Position numbers and translations under genes: made by a program. From the NCBI GenBank assembly GCA_012514775.1, contig JAAYZQ010000363.1, positions 1 through 27,214 of the forward strand: a stretch of 27,214 nucleotides of DNA. The letters run 5' to 3'. Source of the stretch: Anaerolineaceae bacterium. GTDB taxonomy: Bacteria; Chloroflexota; Anaerolineae; JAAYZQ01. Of the stretch, positions 6,677 through 14,607 are shown piece by piece (positions within the stretch are counted from its first letter, which is position 1; every line of letters starts with the position of its first letter). Below the pieces are notes generated by a model. It made no database searches and had not been told where the DNA came from. It saw only the letters and a list, made by a program, of their open reading frames with translations.

Positions 6677-8057
6677 GCGAGTGCAGAGCGTGTCACCAGA
6701 CGACCAGCTCCCCCCCGCATCGGGGGGCAGGGGGGTCTCCTCCGCATCGGGGGGCAGGGGGGTCCCCCCCGCGTCCATTGCCAGCGATCCTCGCCCCGCA
6801 TCAGGGGGCAAGGGGCTCCCCCCCGCATCGGGGGGCAGGGGGGTCTCGCGCTGGCCGCGCACCGTTCGCGCCCTGCGCCATCGCAACTTTCGCTTGTACT
6901 GGTTCGGACAGATTGCCTCCCAGGCCGGCACCTGGATGCAGATCGTCGCCCAGGGATGGCTCGTCTACCGCCTCACCGACTCTCCCCTCATGCTCGGCCT
7001 GGTCACCGTGGTCGGCCTGATCCCCGTCGTCCCGGTGTCCCTCCTGGCCGGTGTCCTGAGCGACCGCTTTTCTCGCAAGAAGCTGATCATCACCACCGAG
7101 ATTGTCCTGATGCTCCAGGCCCTCATCCTGGCCGCCCTCACCTGGTTCGGCATCGTCCAGGTCTGGCACGTCATTGTCCTCAGCTTTGTCCTGGGAGGCG
7201 CCGCTGCCCTGGAGCAGCCCGCCCGCCTCGCCTTTGTCGTCGACACCGTCGGCAAGGAGGATCTTTCCAACGCCGTCGCCCTCAACTCTTCCGTTTACAA
7301 CCTGGCGCGCATCGTCGGGCCCGCGGCCGCCGGGCTCCTCGTCGCCTCCATCGGGGAGGCCGGCTGCTTTTTCATCAACGGCCTTTCTTACCTGCCTGTC
7401 ATCCTCGCCATGCTCGCCATCCGCGTGCCATCCCGGCAGGTGGTCAAAGAAAAGCTGCAGGTCATGGGCAGCCTGGCAAGCGGTTTCAGATACACATGGG
7501 ATGCACGGGCCATCCGCTCGCTGCTCCTCATCGTCGCCCTGTCCAGCTTTTTCACGCTGCCGTACATCACCCTCATGCCCGTGTTCGCCCGCGACGTCCT
7601 CGCCGCCGGGCCCGAGGGCCTGGGATTTCTAATGACCGCCGTGGGAGTGGGAGCTATTGGCGGTGCCCTGGTCGTGGCCAACGTGCAATCAGGGCGCCGC
7701 GGAAAGTGGCTCATGGCCGGCAACCTCCTGGGGCCCGCCTTCCTCCTCCTCTTTTGCCTGTCCCAATCCTTTGCCCTCAGCATCGTCGTCGTCGCCCTCC
7801 TGGGTGCCAGCAACGCCATCCGCCAGACCCTGGCCAACAGTCTTATCCAGATCACCACCTCCGACGACTATCACGGCCGCGTCATGAGTCTCTTTAACCT
7901 GCTCTTCAATGGCATGTCGCGCACCGGGGCCCTGGCTGTCGGCGCCGTGGCCGAGCTCACCGGCGTGCCCCTCGCCCTGGGAGCCAGCGCCGTCATCAGC
8001 CTGGTTCTCGGCGCCGCCATGTTCTACCGCATGCCGGAGGTATTACACCTTGCCTGA
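6666..8057 (+). CDS. MFS transporter (MFS_3/EntS-like) with repeat-encoded N-terminal extension
   Basis: About 463 residues. The core begins at R-A-L-R-H-R-N-F-R-L-Y-W-F-G-Q, the canonical first helix entry of the MFS_3 (PF05977) group, and continues with G-V-L-S-D-R-F-S-R-K-K in the helix 2-3 loop, D-D-Y-H-G-R-V-M-S in the C half, and roughly 12 membrane helices. MFS_3 proteins are proton-driven exporters, for example of siderophores or macrolides; the substrate here is unknown and need not be a glycan. Before the core lie about 60 residues, most encoded by five 27-bp tandem units giving a P-x-A-S-G-G-R-G-V nine-residue repeat. No ATG, GTG or TTG in frame occurs between the repeats and the core, so they must be translated. 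ATG 6666 overlaps the previous gene by 11 bases; GTG 6681 and GTG 6690 are possible starts. Confidence 0.85.
   Translation: MEARRVQSVSPDDQLPPASGGRGVSSASGGRGVPPASIASDPRPASGGKGLPPASGGRGVSRWPRTVRALRHRNFRLYWFGQIASQAGTWMQIVAQGWLVYRLTDSPLMLGLVTVVGLIPVVPVSLLAGVLSDRFSRKKLIITTEIVLMLQALILAALTWFGIVQVWHVIVLSFVLGGAAALEQPARLAFVVDTVGKEDLSNAVALNSSVYNLARIVGPAAAGLLVASIGEAGCFFINGLSYLPVILAMLAIRVPSRQVVKEKLQVMGSLASGFRYTWDARAIRSLLLIVALSSFFTLPYITLMPVFARDVLAAGPEGLGFLMTAVGVGAIGGALVVANVQSGRRGKWLMAGNLLGPAFLLLFCLSQSFALSIVVVALLGASNAIRQTLANSLIQITTSDDYHGRVMSLFNLLFNGMSRTGALAVGAVAELTGVPLALGASAVISLVLGAAMFYRMPEVLHLA
6708..6846 (+). repeat. Five tandem 27-bp GC-rich units inside the transporter reading frame
   Basis: The core CCCCCCGCATCGGGGGGCAG recurs with exact 27-bp spacing: the first G after the C-run is at 6717, 6744, 6771, 6798 and 6825. 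Units 1, 2 and 5 are nearly identical, unit 4 carries a few changes and unit 3 is strongly diverged. Each unit contains a self-complementary C-run/G-run able to fold as a hairpin and two G-runs separated by CA. As 27 is nine codons, gain or loss of a unit keeps the transporter in frame. A further single copy occurs at 9983-10013. Confidence 0.9.
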
Positions 8058-9321
8058 CCAATCGTCGACCATCGTGTCGGGGCCATCGAAAACCAGGGCT
8101 CGCTTTCGCCACCTCCCGCCCACCGCCCTCCGGGTCAAGCCTCGGGACGTTTGGCGCGGGGCCGCTTCTATTGTTAGCCCTGACGACGCCCTGGCCCGCT
8201 TTCGCCAGGCCGTCTTGCAGCAGACCGGCAGCCCGACCTGTTTCCTCCTTGGCTCAGGGAGGGCCGCGCTGACCGTCATCCTCCTGGGCCTGCGGCGCCT
8301 GTCCGGGCGGACCCGGGTCATCATCCCCGCCTATAGCTGCCCGACCATGGTCCAGTCCGTCCTCAGGGCCGGCCTTGAGCCCGTCTTGTGTGACGTCTCC
8401 GTCGGGACCCTGGACCTGGACCGGAACATGTTGGAGTCGCTGATCGCCGGCGAGGTGCTGGCCATCGTCCCCGCCCACCTTTACGGGTTGGCCCAGGATG
8501 AACGAGATCTCCTGGAGCTCGGCCGGCAGCGCGGGATCTGGATCGTCGAGGACGCCGCCCAGGCCTTTGGCGCCACCCTCGCCGGGCGCATGGTCGGAAC
8601 CTGGGGCGACGCCGGCCTCTACAGCCTCGGCCGCAGCAAATGCATTCCCGCCGGGCACGGTGGCGTCATCGTGGCCCAGGAGGCCATGGCCGGGCCCATC
8701 GAAGGCGCGCTGACAGAGACCCTTGGCCCGCGTGCTGTGCAGGACAGCAGAGCCGGCAAGGGCTGGGGCGCTCTGGCAGCCTTTGCCGCCTACGCCCCGG
8801 CCACCCACCCGGCCGGATGGTGGTTCATTGCCCGCTCTCCTCTGAACCCCGCCGACGAAGGGATGGACCTGGACACCCTGCCGCCTGTCGAGCTCCGTGG
8901 GCTGTCGGCCGTCCACGCCGGCCTGGGCGCCTCCATCCTGCAGCGCCTGGAATCTGCTCAAGCCGAGGGCCGGCGAAACGCGGAGCGGCTCATGGCCGAG
9001 CTGGCCGGGTTTCCTTTCGTCACCCTGCCCCGCATCCCGCCCGAGGCTGTGCCCGCCTTCTTGCGCCTGCCCGTCGTCCTCGACCGCCAGGAGCGCGCCG
9101 ACCGGCTCTTTGAGCTGCTGTGGCAGCAGGGCATCGGCGTCAGCCGGTCCTACTGGCGGACGTTGCCGGACCTCTTCTCCAGCGTGCTCCAGGTGTCACA
9201 GGAGGGCTTTCCCGGCGCCATGCGGCTGGCCAACTGCCTGTTGACACTGCCCACCCACGCCTACTTGCGCGACCGTGATTTCGCGACCGTTGTCCACGCC
9301 TTTCGAGCTGTGGCGTCTTGA
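8050..9321 (+). CDS. DegT/DnrJ/EryC1/StrS-type PLP-dependent aminotransferase
   Basis: A 423-residue fold-type I aminotransferase. Recognisable parts: G-S-G-R-A-A-L (68-74) at the PLP phosphate-binding start, I-P-A-Y-S-C-P-T (92-99), H-L-Y-G (143-146), the [10 protein letters not shown] motif (166-175) whose Asp pairs with the pyridine nitrogen, and S-L-G-R-S-K (192-197) where K197 is the expected Schiff-base lysine. The usual F-S-F-x-x-x-K context is replaced by Y-S-L-G-R-S-K, so it is a divergent member. The family aminates keto-sugars such as 4-keto or 3-keto dTDP/UDP-sugars. The start is probably TTG 8050, with GGAGG at 8036-8040, overlapping the transporter stop; GTG 8074 is an alternative. 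The following acyltransferase suggests a pair making an N-acylated amino sugar. Confidence 0.82.
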   Translation: MPDQSSTIVSGPSKTRARFRHLPPTALRVKPRDVWRGAASIVSPDDALARFRQAVLQQTGSPTCFLLGSGRAALTVILLGLRRLSGRTRVIIPAYSCPTMVQSVLRAGLEPVLCDVSVGTLDLDRNMLESLIAGEVLAIVPAHLYGLAQDERDLLELGRQRGIWIVEDAAQAFGATLAGRMVGTWGDAGLYSLGRSKCIPAGHGGVIVAQEAMAGPIEGALTETLGPRAVQDSRAGKGWGALAAFAAYAPATHPAGWWFIARSPLNPADEGMDLDTLPPVELRGLSAVHAGLGASILQRLESAQAEGRRNAERLMAELAGFPFVTLPRIPPEAVPAFLRLPVVLDRQERADRLFELLWQQGIGVSRSYWRTLPDLFSSVLQVSQEGFPGAMRLANCLLTLPTHAYLRDRDFATVVHAFRAVAS

Positions 9322-9335
9322 GGAGGAATACGATC

Positions 9336-10028
9336 ATGCCAGTCCCACCGCCCGATGCCGAGATGTTGGCCCGGATGCCCATGGCCCGCGACGAATACGA
9401 GAGGCTGCGGCCCCGCAGCAGGGCCACTCTCTTCAAACAGAAGCTGCTAAACATGATCGCCCGCGTGACCATCCACCGCGGGCTGAGGCTCTGGCTCTAC
9501 CGCCAGGTGGGCGTGAACATCGGCCGCGATTGTGTCATCGAGATGTATGCCAACCTTGACGACCAGTTCCCCGAGCTCATGTTCTTCGAAGACCACAGCG
9601 GGCCGTCGCGCCACGTCATAATCATGTGCCACGACGACGTGGCCGCCAAGAGCACCGCCGTCGGATCCGGCGAGGGCGGCTTTATGGAGCGCCACGGATT
9701 CGTTGCCCCCGTCCGGTTGAAAGGCCACTCCGGCATCGGCACCGGCAGTATCCTTCTGCCCGGCGTCACCGTCGGAGAAGGCGCCTACGTCGGAGCCGGA
9801 GCCGTCGTCACCCGCGACGTGCCGCCCTACACCGTCGTCGTCGGCGTTCCTGCCAGGGTCATCAAGCACCTCCGTCCACAAGAAAGCGACCCGGCATCCG
9901 AACCGCGGCCCGTCCAGCCCGCGCCTATCCCCGAGCCACAGGGGATAGAGGCAGGGAAGGCCCTCCAGCCTCAGCAGCCCGAGTCCCCCCCGCTTCGGGG
10001 GGCAGGGGGGTCCGAAAGGAGCAAATGA
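9336..10028 (+). CDS. Left-handed beta-helix (hexapeptide) acyltransferase with repeat-derived tail
   Basis: About 230 residues. After an N-terminal helical part comes I-G-R-D-C-V-I and, later, the clear hexapeptide coils [31 protein letters not shown], ending with the classic V-G-V-P-A-R-V-I-K (about 172-180). This is the trimeric LbetaH acyltransferase signature; acetyl-CoA is the usual donor and the acceptor may be the amino sugar made by the neighbouring aminotransferase. ATG 9336 follows AGGAGG (9321-9326). Beyond the core, about 50 Pro/Glu-rich residues include a translated copy of the 27-bp family repeat, read as [10 protein letters not shown]. The stop TGA overlaps the next start as ATGA. 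The original C-terminus may have been near 9880. Confidence 0.8.
   Translation: MPVPPPDAEMLARMPMARDEYERLRPRSRATLFKQKLLNMIARVTIHRGLRLWLYRQVGVNIGRDCVIEMYANLDDQFPELMFFEDHSGPSRHVIIMCHDDVAAKSTAVGSGEGGFMERHGFVAPVRLKGHSGIGTGSILLPGVTVGEGAYVGAGAVVTRDVPPYTVVVGVPARVIKHLRPQESDPASEPRPVQPAPIPEPQGIEAGKALQPQQPESPPLRGAGGSERSK
9925..9948 (+). repeat. Perfect 8-bp inverted repeat in the acyltransferase tail
   Basis: CTATCCCC (9925-9932) pairs with GGGGATAG (9941-9948) around an eight-base loop. It lies in the low-complexity tail shortly before the GC-rich repeat copy at 9983, so this stretch may be former intergenic repeat DNA captured by read-through of the gene. No T-run follows. Confidence 0.45.
9983..10013 (+). 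repeat. Single dispersed copy of the 27-bp GC-rich repeat
   Basis: This copy differs from units 1 and 5 of the transporter array mainly by CTT in place of CAT in the loop. It is at the end of the acyltransferase gene, 12 bases before the FG-GAP start, and contains C7 and two G6 runs. It is read in the acyltransferase frame as P-P-L-R-G-A-G-G, a different frame from the transporter copies, which indicates a DNA-level element rather than a conserved peptide. Confidence 0.85.
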
Positions 10029-13000
10029 TCGTGCGTATTGCCAAATCAGCAATCTTGATCGTCGTGGTTATGGCCCTGCTGCCCATGGTGGGCCATGGCC
10101 TCGTGCAGCAGACCATCCCCCGCGTGGTCGACCTGGCACGCGCCGACGTCACCCTCGTAGGCGAGGACAATGGCGACTGGGCCGGCTATTTCGCCTCGCC
10201 CGCCGGCGACGTCAACGGCGACGGCCTGGGCGATCTCCTGGTCGGGGCGCCCATGGCCGGGAACAAGGTATGTCCCTACCCCGTGGACCCCGAAGGGAAC
10301 TGCCCCGCGCTGCCCAAGGGCGAAGGGGTTGCCTACCTGGTCCTCGGCCGCCCCATGGCCGCCGGGTCCTCCGCCTCCTGGAGCCTGGCTGATTCCGACG
10401 CGTCGTTCCTGGGCTGCGAAGCATTCAGCATGACCGCTCGCCAGCTCTACACCGCCGGCGATGTGAACGGCGACGGCTACGACGACATGATCATCAGCGG
10501 CTGGAAGTGCGGGGCCAGCTACACCGGCAAGGCCTACCTGGTCCTGGGGCGGCCCGACGTAACCGCCTGGGGCCGGTACTTTCCCCTGGAGCAGGGGGAT
10601 GCCTCGTTCCTGGGCGAGCACGAGTGGGACTTTCTCAGCTACTATGTCTCCACCGCGGGCGACCTGAACGGCGATGGCCTCGACGACATCCTCATCTCGT
10701 CCACCCACTTCGAAGAGGATCTGCCCTGCGAGCCGGGCACCCCACTGGAAGAGTGCGGCGATTGCTGCCGCAGCGCCCTCGACAGCGCCGAGATATACGA
10801 CGCCACCGCGCCCGTCACCGGAACATGGACCACCATCGGCAGCCTCGGCACTCCCCGCTTCCGCCACACCGCCACATTGCTGCCTGATGGCAGCGTCCTC
10901 GTCGTGGGAGGACAGAATACCGAGAGTTACGTGGGCAGCGCCGAGATCCTGCTTTCCGGTTCCACAGCATGGTCGCCAACCGGCACCCTGTCCGCCGCCC
11001 GTTCCCGCCACACCGCCACCTTGTTGGCCGACGGGCGGGTGCTGGTGGCCGGCGGGCAGAATGGCAGCAGTTTTGTCGCCGGCGCCGAGATCTATGGCTC
11101 CGGGACCTGGACACCCGCGGGCGTGCTGTCCGTTGCCCGATCGGCCCATACCGCGACACTCTTGCCCGATGGCCGCGTCCTCGTCGCCGGGGGACAGAAC
11201 GAGAGCGGCGCTCTGAACAGCGCCGAGATCTGGGACCCGGCATCGGGAGCATGGACGTCGACTGGAAGCCTGGCAGCGCCACGCACCGGCCACACAGCCT
11301 CCCTCTTGCCCGATGGCAAGGTGCTCGTCGCCGGGGGAGAGAACAGCAGTGGCTTCCTGAACAGCGCCGAGATCTTGGACCCCGCCACGGGCACGTGGGC
11401 CACCACCGGCACCCTGTTCACTGCCCGCTCGGGCCACACAGCCACCCTTCTGCCTGATGGCACTGTGCTGGTCGTGGGAGGGCAGGACGACGGCGGCTTT
11501 CTGCGCCTTGCGGAGCGTTACGATCCTTCCGGGGGCACCTGGACCTCCGCTCCAAATCCCAACCAGGCACGTTCCCTCCACACCGCGACCCTCATAGCGG
11601 GCGGCCAGGTGCTCGTCGTGGGGGGGCAGAGCGAAGGTGGCTCCGAGCGGACCGCCGAGTACTTTGACCCCGTCGAGGGCAAGTGGAACAAGGCGGTCCG
11701 CCAGAACGAAGGCCGCACCGACCACACGGCCGTGCTGCTGCCCGATGGCACGCTCCTCACAGCCGGAGGCCGTGACTGCACGAATTTCGGCAAGATCTAC
11801 CTGATCCTCGGCAGGCAGGCAGCCGACTGGGGCACCGACTACCCCCTGGCGACGGCTGATGCCTCCTTCGTGGGCGAGGCCACCGAGGATCGCATCGGCC
11901 GGTCGGTAACCGGGGTTGGCGACGTTAACGGCGATGGCTATGACGATTTCGTCATTGGCGCCATCTCCAGCGACTATGGCGGCGTCGACGCGGGCCAGAA
12001 CTATCTCTTCCTGGGCCGCGCCACCCCCGGTGATCCCGGCTACGATCCGGCCCGGCCCTGGTGGGGCACCAACTATGTAGTCGTGGGAGCCGACGCCTCG
12101 TTCGTCGGCGAAGCCGCAGGCGACGAGTCGGGCCGGCGCGTCGCGGGCGCCGGCGACGTCAACGGTGATGGCTACGACGACGTCATCATCGGCGCAGCCC
12201 GAAATGCAACGACCGGCCACTGGGCAGGCATAACCCACCTGATCCTGGGGCGGCCGGAGGCCGACTGGGGCCTCCGCTTCCCCCTGGCAGCCGCCGATGC
12301 CTCCTTCGTGGGCGAGGCCAGAGGCGATCAGTCCGGCCGGCGCTTGAGTGGCGCTGGCGACGTCAACAATGATGGCTACGACGATTTCATCACCGGCGCA
12401 CCGCACAACAGCCGGGGTGGCGCGATGGCCGGCGCCGCCTACCTGATCTTTGGCCGGCCGGCCGCCGATTGGGGTCGCTATTATCCCCTGGGCGAAGCCG
12501 ACGCAATCTATGTCGGCAAGCCCGAGATCGGCGTGGCAGGCTACGACGAAGGATGGCTCGGCGACTGGAACGGAGACGGGATCGATGACCTCCTGGTGGC
12601 AGCCTATGGCGGGCGAAACAACGAAGCAGTGCCCGGGGAGGTCTATGTGCTCTTTGGCGGCGTCGGATCGTCACCCTCCCAGTTCTTTCCGGGTATCCCC
12701 CGCGATTACCAGGGCTGGCGACGGTTTATCACAGATTACTGGGATGCGAACGACTGGCAGGACATCGCCACGGTGTACATGACCGTCGGCAGCGCCGAGA
12801 CCGATCCCCTGTCTACCAGGTACGAAGTGGCGCAGAACGAGCTCTATCTGTGGCACGGCGAGGAGGCCCGCTGGCTTGGTCCCTGTGCCCCGGGTGACCT
12901 GGTCAGGTTGTCGAACAACGTGGGCCGGCTGGACTGTGGCATGACCTCCATCGGCGTTTTCTCCCCTCGTACCCTGCAAGTGCAGTGGGTTGTTCGATGG

Positions 13001-13501
13001 CTGCAGCCCATCGCCAGCACCGCGGTGATGCACGCCTACCTGCGAACCATCGATATTCACGGCGAGGATTCCGGATTCGTGGAGTTCCCCTGGCCCGCCG
13101 ACGTCGCCGTCAAAAAGGTAGCGCCGTTCGGCGGTCTCGCTCACGCAGGCGAGCCGATCACCTACATCCTGACCTTTGGCAACGCCGGCGGTGTCGTTGC
13201 CACCAACGTCTTCCTGAGAGACCTGGTGCCGGCCGAGCTGACGAGCGCGCAGATCGAGTCCAACCTGCCACTCACACCGGCAGACGACACCGGCTACAAC
13301 TGGTTTCTGGGCGACCTTGCGCCGCTGCAGGGTGGGACCATTACCCTGACGGCGATGGTACATCCCGGGCTGTCCCCTGGCGTAGTCCTTACCAACACTG
13401 CCATCATCTCGGCCACCCAACAGGATGCCAGGTTAAACAATCGCAGCTTTGCCCCGGTAACCGTGGCCTGGCCGCTCTACTTGCCGATAGTGTTCAGGTG
13501 A
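10025..13501 (+). CDS. Secreted FG-GAP beta-propeller with inserted kelch propeller and C-terminal DUF11 domain
   Basis: 1158 residues. A signal peptide (R4 and K7, then a run of I/L/V to about residue 25) leads into seven FG-GAP blades beginning near D41, D125, D192, D612, D690, D758 and D826. Each has a calcium-loop motif D-x-N-x-D-G-x-x-D such as D-V-N-G-D-G-Y-D-D. Blade 3 is split by seven kelch repeats (residues about 252-584), each with H-T-A-x-L-L-P-D-G and V-x-G-G-Q/E-N. After the propeller comes an unassigned beta-rich region (860-1025), then a DUF11 domain (1026 to about 1140) and the terminal [11 protein letters not shown] 10025 follows AAAGGAG and overlaps the upstream stop as ATGA. 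It is probably an exported calcium-binding, glycan- or protein-binding surface protein; the ligand is unknown. Confidence 0.88.
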   Translation: MIVRIAKSAILIVVVMALLPMVGHGLVQQTIPRVVDLARADVTLVGEDNGDWAGYFASPAGDVNGDGLGDLLVGAPMAGNKVCPYPVDPEGNCPALPKGEGVAYLVLGRPMAAGSSASWSLADSDASFLGCEAFSMTARQLYTAGDVNGDGYDDMIISGWKCGASYTGKAYLVLGRPDVTAWGRYFPLEQGDASFLGEHEWDFLSYYVSTAGDLNGDGLDDILISSTHFEEDLPCEPGTPLEECGDCCRSALDSAEIYDATAPVTGTWTTIGSLGTPRFRHTATLLPDGSVLVVGGQNTESYVGSAEILLSGSTAWSPTGTLSAARSRHTATLLADGRVLVAGGQNGSSFVAGAEIYGSGTWTPAGVLSVARSAHTATLLPDGRVLVAGGQNESGALNSAEIWDPASGAWTSTGSLAAPRTGHTASLLPDGKVLVAGGENSSGFLNSAEILDPATGTWATTGTLFTARSGHTATLLPDGTVLVVGGQDDGGFLRLAERYDPSGGTWTSAPNPNQARSLHTATLIAGGQVLVVGGQSEGGSERTAEYFDPVEGKWNKAVRQNEGRTDHTAVLLPDGTLLTAGGRDCTNFGKIYLILGRQAADWGTDYPLATADASFVGEATEDRIGRSVTGVGDVNGDGYDDFVIGAISSDYGGVDAGQNYLFLGRATPGDPGYDPARPWWGTNYVVVGADASFVGEAAGDESGRRVAGAGDVNGDGYDDVIIGAARNATTGHWAGITHLILGRPEADWGLRFPLAAADASFVGEARGDQSGRRLSGAGDVNNDGYDDFITGAPHNSRGGAMAGAAYLIFGRPAADWGRYYPLGEADAIYVGKPEIGVAGYDEGWLGDWNGDGIDDLLVAAYGGRNNEAVPGEVYVLFGGVGSSPSQFFPGIPRDYQGWRRFITDYWDANDWQDIATVYMTVGSAETDPLSTRYEVAQNELYLWHGEEARWLGPCAPGDLVRLSNNVGRLDCGMTSIGVFSPRTLQVQWVVRWLQPIASTAVMHAYLRTIDIHGEDSGFVEFPWPADVAVKKVAPFGGLAHAGEPITYILTFGNAGGVVATNVFLRDLVPAELTSAQIESNLPLTPADDTGYNWFLGDLAPLQGGTITLTAMVHPGLSPGVVLTNTAIISATQQDARLNNRSFAPVTVAWPLYLPIVFR
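10778..11776 (+). other. Seven-repeat kelch cassette inserted in FG-GAP blade 3
   Basis: The cassette spans about 333 codons. It opens with L-D-S-A-E-I-Y-D-A, the outer strand of a kelch blade, and ends with the inner strands of the seventh repeat (H-T-A-V-L-L-P-D-G and T-A-G-G). Strand complementation between the two ends would therefore close a seven-blade propeller in the usual velcro manner. Before it, blade 3 runs through its D-L-N-G-D-G-L-D-D loop to a Cys-rich E-C-G-D-C-C; after it, [15 protein letters not shown] completes the same blade. Flanking cysteines could form disulfides across the insertion site. Confidence 0.75.
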
Positions 13502-13502
13502 T

Positions 13503-14600
13503 ATGGGCTCCATGCATCGCTGGCGGGTGATGGCAATGCCGGCTCGACGACAGAGACCCTCGCGAACGGGACGAGGTAGCTTCCTGGTGCTGCTGATGGC
13601 CCTGGGCGCTCTTCTGGCGTCGTGTGCCACCGGGACCCAGGCGCCTACGCCTGCCCCGCCGTCTCCCACGACGGTTCCTGCCGTAACAAGCACGGCCGCT
13701 CCGCCTCCCACGACTGTCGTCGCCTTCTCCCCCACGGCCCGTCCTGCGACGGACGCCCCACTGCCGTCGACGCCGGGGACTAGGGCGGCGCCGCCCTCGC
13801 CCAGCGCGACGCCATCCTCGGTGGTGGCTCCGCCCTCGGTGACGCCGTCCCGGGTGGCTCCCTCTCCCACCTGGACGGCCACGCCCCGGCCGGCGCTCGG
13901 AGGCAAGCTAGGCCTTGCGCTGCGCAGACAGACCATAGACATCCTGCAGAAGTACAGCGACCGGCCTGGGTTCGTGATGTGCGCAACGGTCGGCCTGGCA
14001 GAGACCTACTTTCCGGAACTGGACGGCTGGATCAGGGTCTTGGGAGCTCCCTCGCTGGACAGCCTGCGGCAAAAGGCCGAGGAAGCAAAGCAGAGAGGGG
14101 TGCCCTACGAGGGGCTCGCCTATGGCCTCGAAACCAGCAGCACCACCCCCAGGGAAGAGTGGCAGGACCTGGTGGGGTCCACAGAAAAGGCCCGGGCCAT
14201 TGCCCAAGAATACGGCAAGCTCCTGGTCATGGGGCCCGGATTCCGGCTGATGTCGCAAAACCCGGAAAGCTACACAGAGATGGCGGCCCTGTCCGACATG
14301 TGGGTCCTGCAGACCCAGAGGCTGCAGGTGGACCCGCCCGGCCAGATCTATCGCAGCAATGTGCAGCGCGTCGTCGAACAGATCAGGGCCGGCAACCCCG
14401 GCATTGCCGTCTGGGCCCAGATCACGCTGCCTCCCGACCGGGAGCCCAGCGCCGAGGAATGGCTCGCCTACCGCCAGTCCATCGTCGACCTGATGGACGG
14501 GACCTTCATTGGCGTCTATACCTGGGACGCGGCCGGCGAGGAGCAGTTGATAGCGACCATAGACGAAATCATGGCCACCTCCCTGGACGAAAAGGAGTAG
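13503..14600 (+). CDS. Lipoprotein with Ser/Thr/Pro stalk and probable TIM-barrel-like domain
   Basis: 365 residues. A basic N-terminus is followed by a hydrophobic stretch ending in the lipobox L-L-A-S-C, with C41 the likely lipidated residue. Residues about 46-131 are almost only Pro, Ser, Thr, Ala and Val, a stalk that would span a cell wall or carry O-glycans. The rest (about 132-360) shows alternating strands and helices with strand-like segments L-A-Y-G-L-E, L-L-V-M-G-P-G-F, M-W-V-L-Q-T-Q, A-V-W-A-Q-I-T-L and I-G-V-Y-T-W-D, compatible with a (beta/alpha)8 barrel such as a glycosidase-like domain; I do not recognise the family and cannot name catalytic residues. ATG 13503 lies one base after the upstream stop; ATG 13512, 13530 or 13536 are alternative starts with little effect. 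Neighbours suggest it acts on or binds a surface glycan. Confidence 0.7.
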   Translation: MGSMHRWRVMAMPARRQRPSRTGRGSFLVLLMALGALLASCATGTQAPTPAPPSPTTVPAVTSTAAPPPTTVVAFSPTARPATDAPLPSTPGTRAAPPSPSATPSSVVAPPSVTPSRVAPSPTWTATPRPALGGKLGLALRRQTIDILQKYSDRPGFVMCATVGLAETYFPELDGWIRVLGAPSLDSLRQKAEEAKQRGVPYEGLAYGLETSSTTPREEWQDLVGSTEKARAIAQEYGKLLVMGPGFRLMSQNPESYTEMAALSDMWVLQTQRLQVDPPGQIYRSNVQRVVEQIRAGNPGIAVWAQITLPPDREPSAEEWLAYRQSIVDLMDGTFIGVYTWDAAGEEQLIATIDEIMATSLDEKE

Positions 14601-14607
14601 AAGACAG

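Noticed and set aside
6708..6846. CRISPR array
   Set aside because: The 27-bp units are directly adjacent with no unique spacers and are in an open reading frame.
9626..10024. Extending the FG-GAP gene upstream to 9626
   Set aside because: The upstream part is an Arg-rich shadow of the acyltransferase, while ATG 10025 has a ribosome site and starts a signal peptide.
10046..12406. Long minus-strand open frame of 786 codons opposite the FG-GAP/kelch gene
   Set aside because: It is the antisense of repeated calcium-loop and kelch codons in GC-rich DNA, has no recognisable domains, and the + strand gene is strongly supported.
13440..13501. PEP-CTERM sorting signal at the end of the FG-GAP protein
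   Set aside because: There is no P-E-P motif, no following transmembrane helix with a basic end; the tail is Y-L-P-I-V-F-R.
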